Source: Roseimaritima ulvae
GTDB taxonomy: Bacteria > Planctomycetota > Planctomycetia > Pirellulales > Pirellulaceae
Direction of reading: 5' to 3'
Assembly (NCBI RefSeq): GCF_008065135.1
Contig: NZ_CP042914.1
Location: 3,348,001 to 3,412,000, forward strand
Length of the DNA: 64,000 nucleotides
Below the pieces are notes generated by a model that did no database searches, had not been told where the DNA came from, and was given only the letters and a program-made list of their open reading frames with translations. This document shows, one piece after another, positions 62,987-64,000 of the stretch (positions within the stretch are counted from its first letter, which is position 1; each line of letters begins with the position of its first letter). The translations under genes were made by a program, and so were the position numbers.

Positions 62987-64000
62987 CTAGGAGGACGCGT
63001 CTAGAAAACCTTGTTGTTTCAATTTGTGCAGACGCGCGAAGTAGTCGTTGCGGGCTTCGTCGACGCTTAAGAACTGCAGTTGCTGAATTCGCAGGTCTTG
63101 CCCGGCGGTACCCCAGCGGATCTTTAGTTTCTGACGGTCCAGCGACAACTGATACACCTCTTCACGGTCGCGATGCCGGCGGCTGAAGGAACGGGTTTCC
63201 ACCGTCACCGTCTTTTCCGCTCGACCGCTTTCACTGCGTTTGCGCTGGCGGATCGCGCGGGCCAACCGCAGGCCGATCAAACAGGTGCAGGGACCGGCTT
63301 TTAAGCCTTGCTGACGGAACGGGTTACAGGTGCATTCGGCGCGGCTGACAAAACCTTCGTCGGTGAGCAGCATTTGCGGTCGGTACTCGCGTTTGTCTTC
63401 TTTGATCACCGCCTTGCCGATGATCTCGATGCCCGTGCCATGGATGCGGTTTTCGGTGGTGATCGTGACCGCGTCGCGTCGGTTGACCAAATCAAACGCC
63501 AAGCGTTCGCGGGAGCTGCGGAATTCCAAGCGTTCCATATCCAGCGGCTCGTTGGTCAACGGCCGCAAGCGAAACCGATCGTGCGGCAGGTCGTACATCA
63601 GCTGACCTTGTTGGCAGCCGCTTTGCAACGGTTCGATCAGATCGGAACCCTTGAGTTTGGTTGCTTTGCCAAGGGCGTCGCGATCGGCAAACCACTGCTT
63701 GGAGAGATGATTAACGATCTTTTTCAGCGGAGCACCGTCTTGGGTTTCCCGGGGCAACAGCAAGTCGAACTGTACCGCCGCGGACCAATTGGCCGCCGTA
63801 AATCCGGTCAGCCCCACAGTCATGGTGATCGTGCCAGCACGCAGCACCCAAAAACTTGGCAATCCGCTGCCCATCACATGGACTTCCACTTCGTCGATCA
63901 TCGGCAACATGCGTTGCAGCAACATCAGTCGCCGCCGGCCCCACAGCCGAATCACTTTGGCTTGCCGGCCTTGATAGATTTGCGCACTGGTTTCGATGAC
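62987..64000 (-). CDS. SWIM-type zinc-finger protein, 5' end outside the window
   Basis: The visible 338 residues run to the window edge without a stop, and the first codons (VIETSAQIYQGRQAKV) look like the middle of a protein, so the true start lies beyond 64000. The C-terminal part has a SWIM-like metal site (CTCNPF..GPCTCLIGLRLARAI), with Cys in place of the usual final His. The N-terminal part is beta-rich (LPSFWVLRAGTITMTVGLTGFTAANWSAAVQFDLLLPR). It is upstream of and co-directional with the RT gene, 116 bp apart, so they may be one operon. Function unknown. Confidence 0.7.
   Translation of the reverse strand, partial: VIETSAQIYQGRQAKVIRLWGRRRLMLLQRMLPMIDEVEVHVMGSGLPSFWVLRAGTITMTVGLTGFTAANWSAAVQFDLLLPRETQDGAPLKKIVNHLSKQWFADRDALGKATKLKGSDLIEPLQSGCQQGQLMYDLPHDRFRLRPLTNEPLDMERLEFRSSRERLAFDLVNRRDAVTITTENRIHGTGIEIIGKAVIKEDKREYRPQMLLTDEGFVSRAECTCNPFRQQGLKAGPCTCLIGLRLARAIRQRKRSESGRAEKTVTVETRSFSRRHRDREEVYQLSLDRQKLKIRWGTAGQDLRIQQLQFLSVDEARNDYFARLHKLKQQGFLDASS

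Overview
The window looks like a planctomycete chromosome of the Rhodopirellula/Pirellulales kind. The signs are a DUF1559 pseudopilin with the H-X9-DG signature, a free-standing bacterial Ser/Thr kinase, many dispersed GTAGCCGAA/GTAGCATGGG-type intergenic repeats, and frequent GTG/TTG starts with weak Shine-Dalgarno sequences. The genus is an inference; the features below are read from the sequence.

Layout. (1) 0.2-8.3 kb: a membrane-anchored hypothetical, a small nuclease-like ORF, a complete type I restriction-modification operon (hsdM-hsdS-hsdR) and a Ser/Thr kinase broken by an in-frame stop. (2) 8.3-24.6 kb: a defective prophage on the minus strand. It has tail/spike proteins, a PAS-domain protein, an S49 prohead protease, a portal, and a replication/recombination block with a RecT-like annealing protein, DUF2303 and a winged-helix regulator. 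The place where terminase would be expected holds a plus-strand TIR-TM gene and a polytopic membrane protein. The right end is a 3' piece of a type II (serine-like) tRNA. (3) 24.6-27.9 kb: a 134-bp tandem repeat, two secreted proteins and a formyltransferase. (4) 27.9-37.8 kb: an integron cassette array with fourteen attC sites and no integrase in the window. Eleven cassettes carry small mostly unknown genes. Four are gene-less, and each places a promoter-like sequence about 50 bp before its attC, directly upstream of a gene cassette. An IS110/IS1111-type element sits inside one attC and an IS256-type element cuts off the last cassette. (5) 39.2-41.8 kb: a decayed second copy of part of the prophage, with a lipoprotein cargo and a second tRNA-like scar. 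(6) 41.9-60.4 kb: mostly chromosomal genes: trypsin-like protease, zinc-ribbon membrane proteins, protoporphyrinogen oxidase, ExbB/ExbD, argH, an epimerase, an NtrC-type regulator plus HPt protein, an ABC-F ATPase, an RlmM-like methyltransferase and gmd. (7) 60.4-64 kb: six exact-length 175-bp tandem repeats directly downstream of a retron-type (Mx162-like) reverse transcriptase, itself downstream of a SWIM-type zinc-finger gene that runs off the window.

The window is rich in defence-type and mobile content: restriction-modification, TIR, retron RT, integron cassettes and two prophage remnants that carry different cargo at the same position. The two most unusual items are the retron RT with its repeat array, where the repeat unit rather than the short upstream gap could hold the RNA template, and the integron array built from alternating promoter cassettes and gene cassettes.
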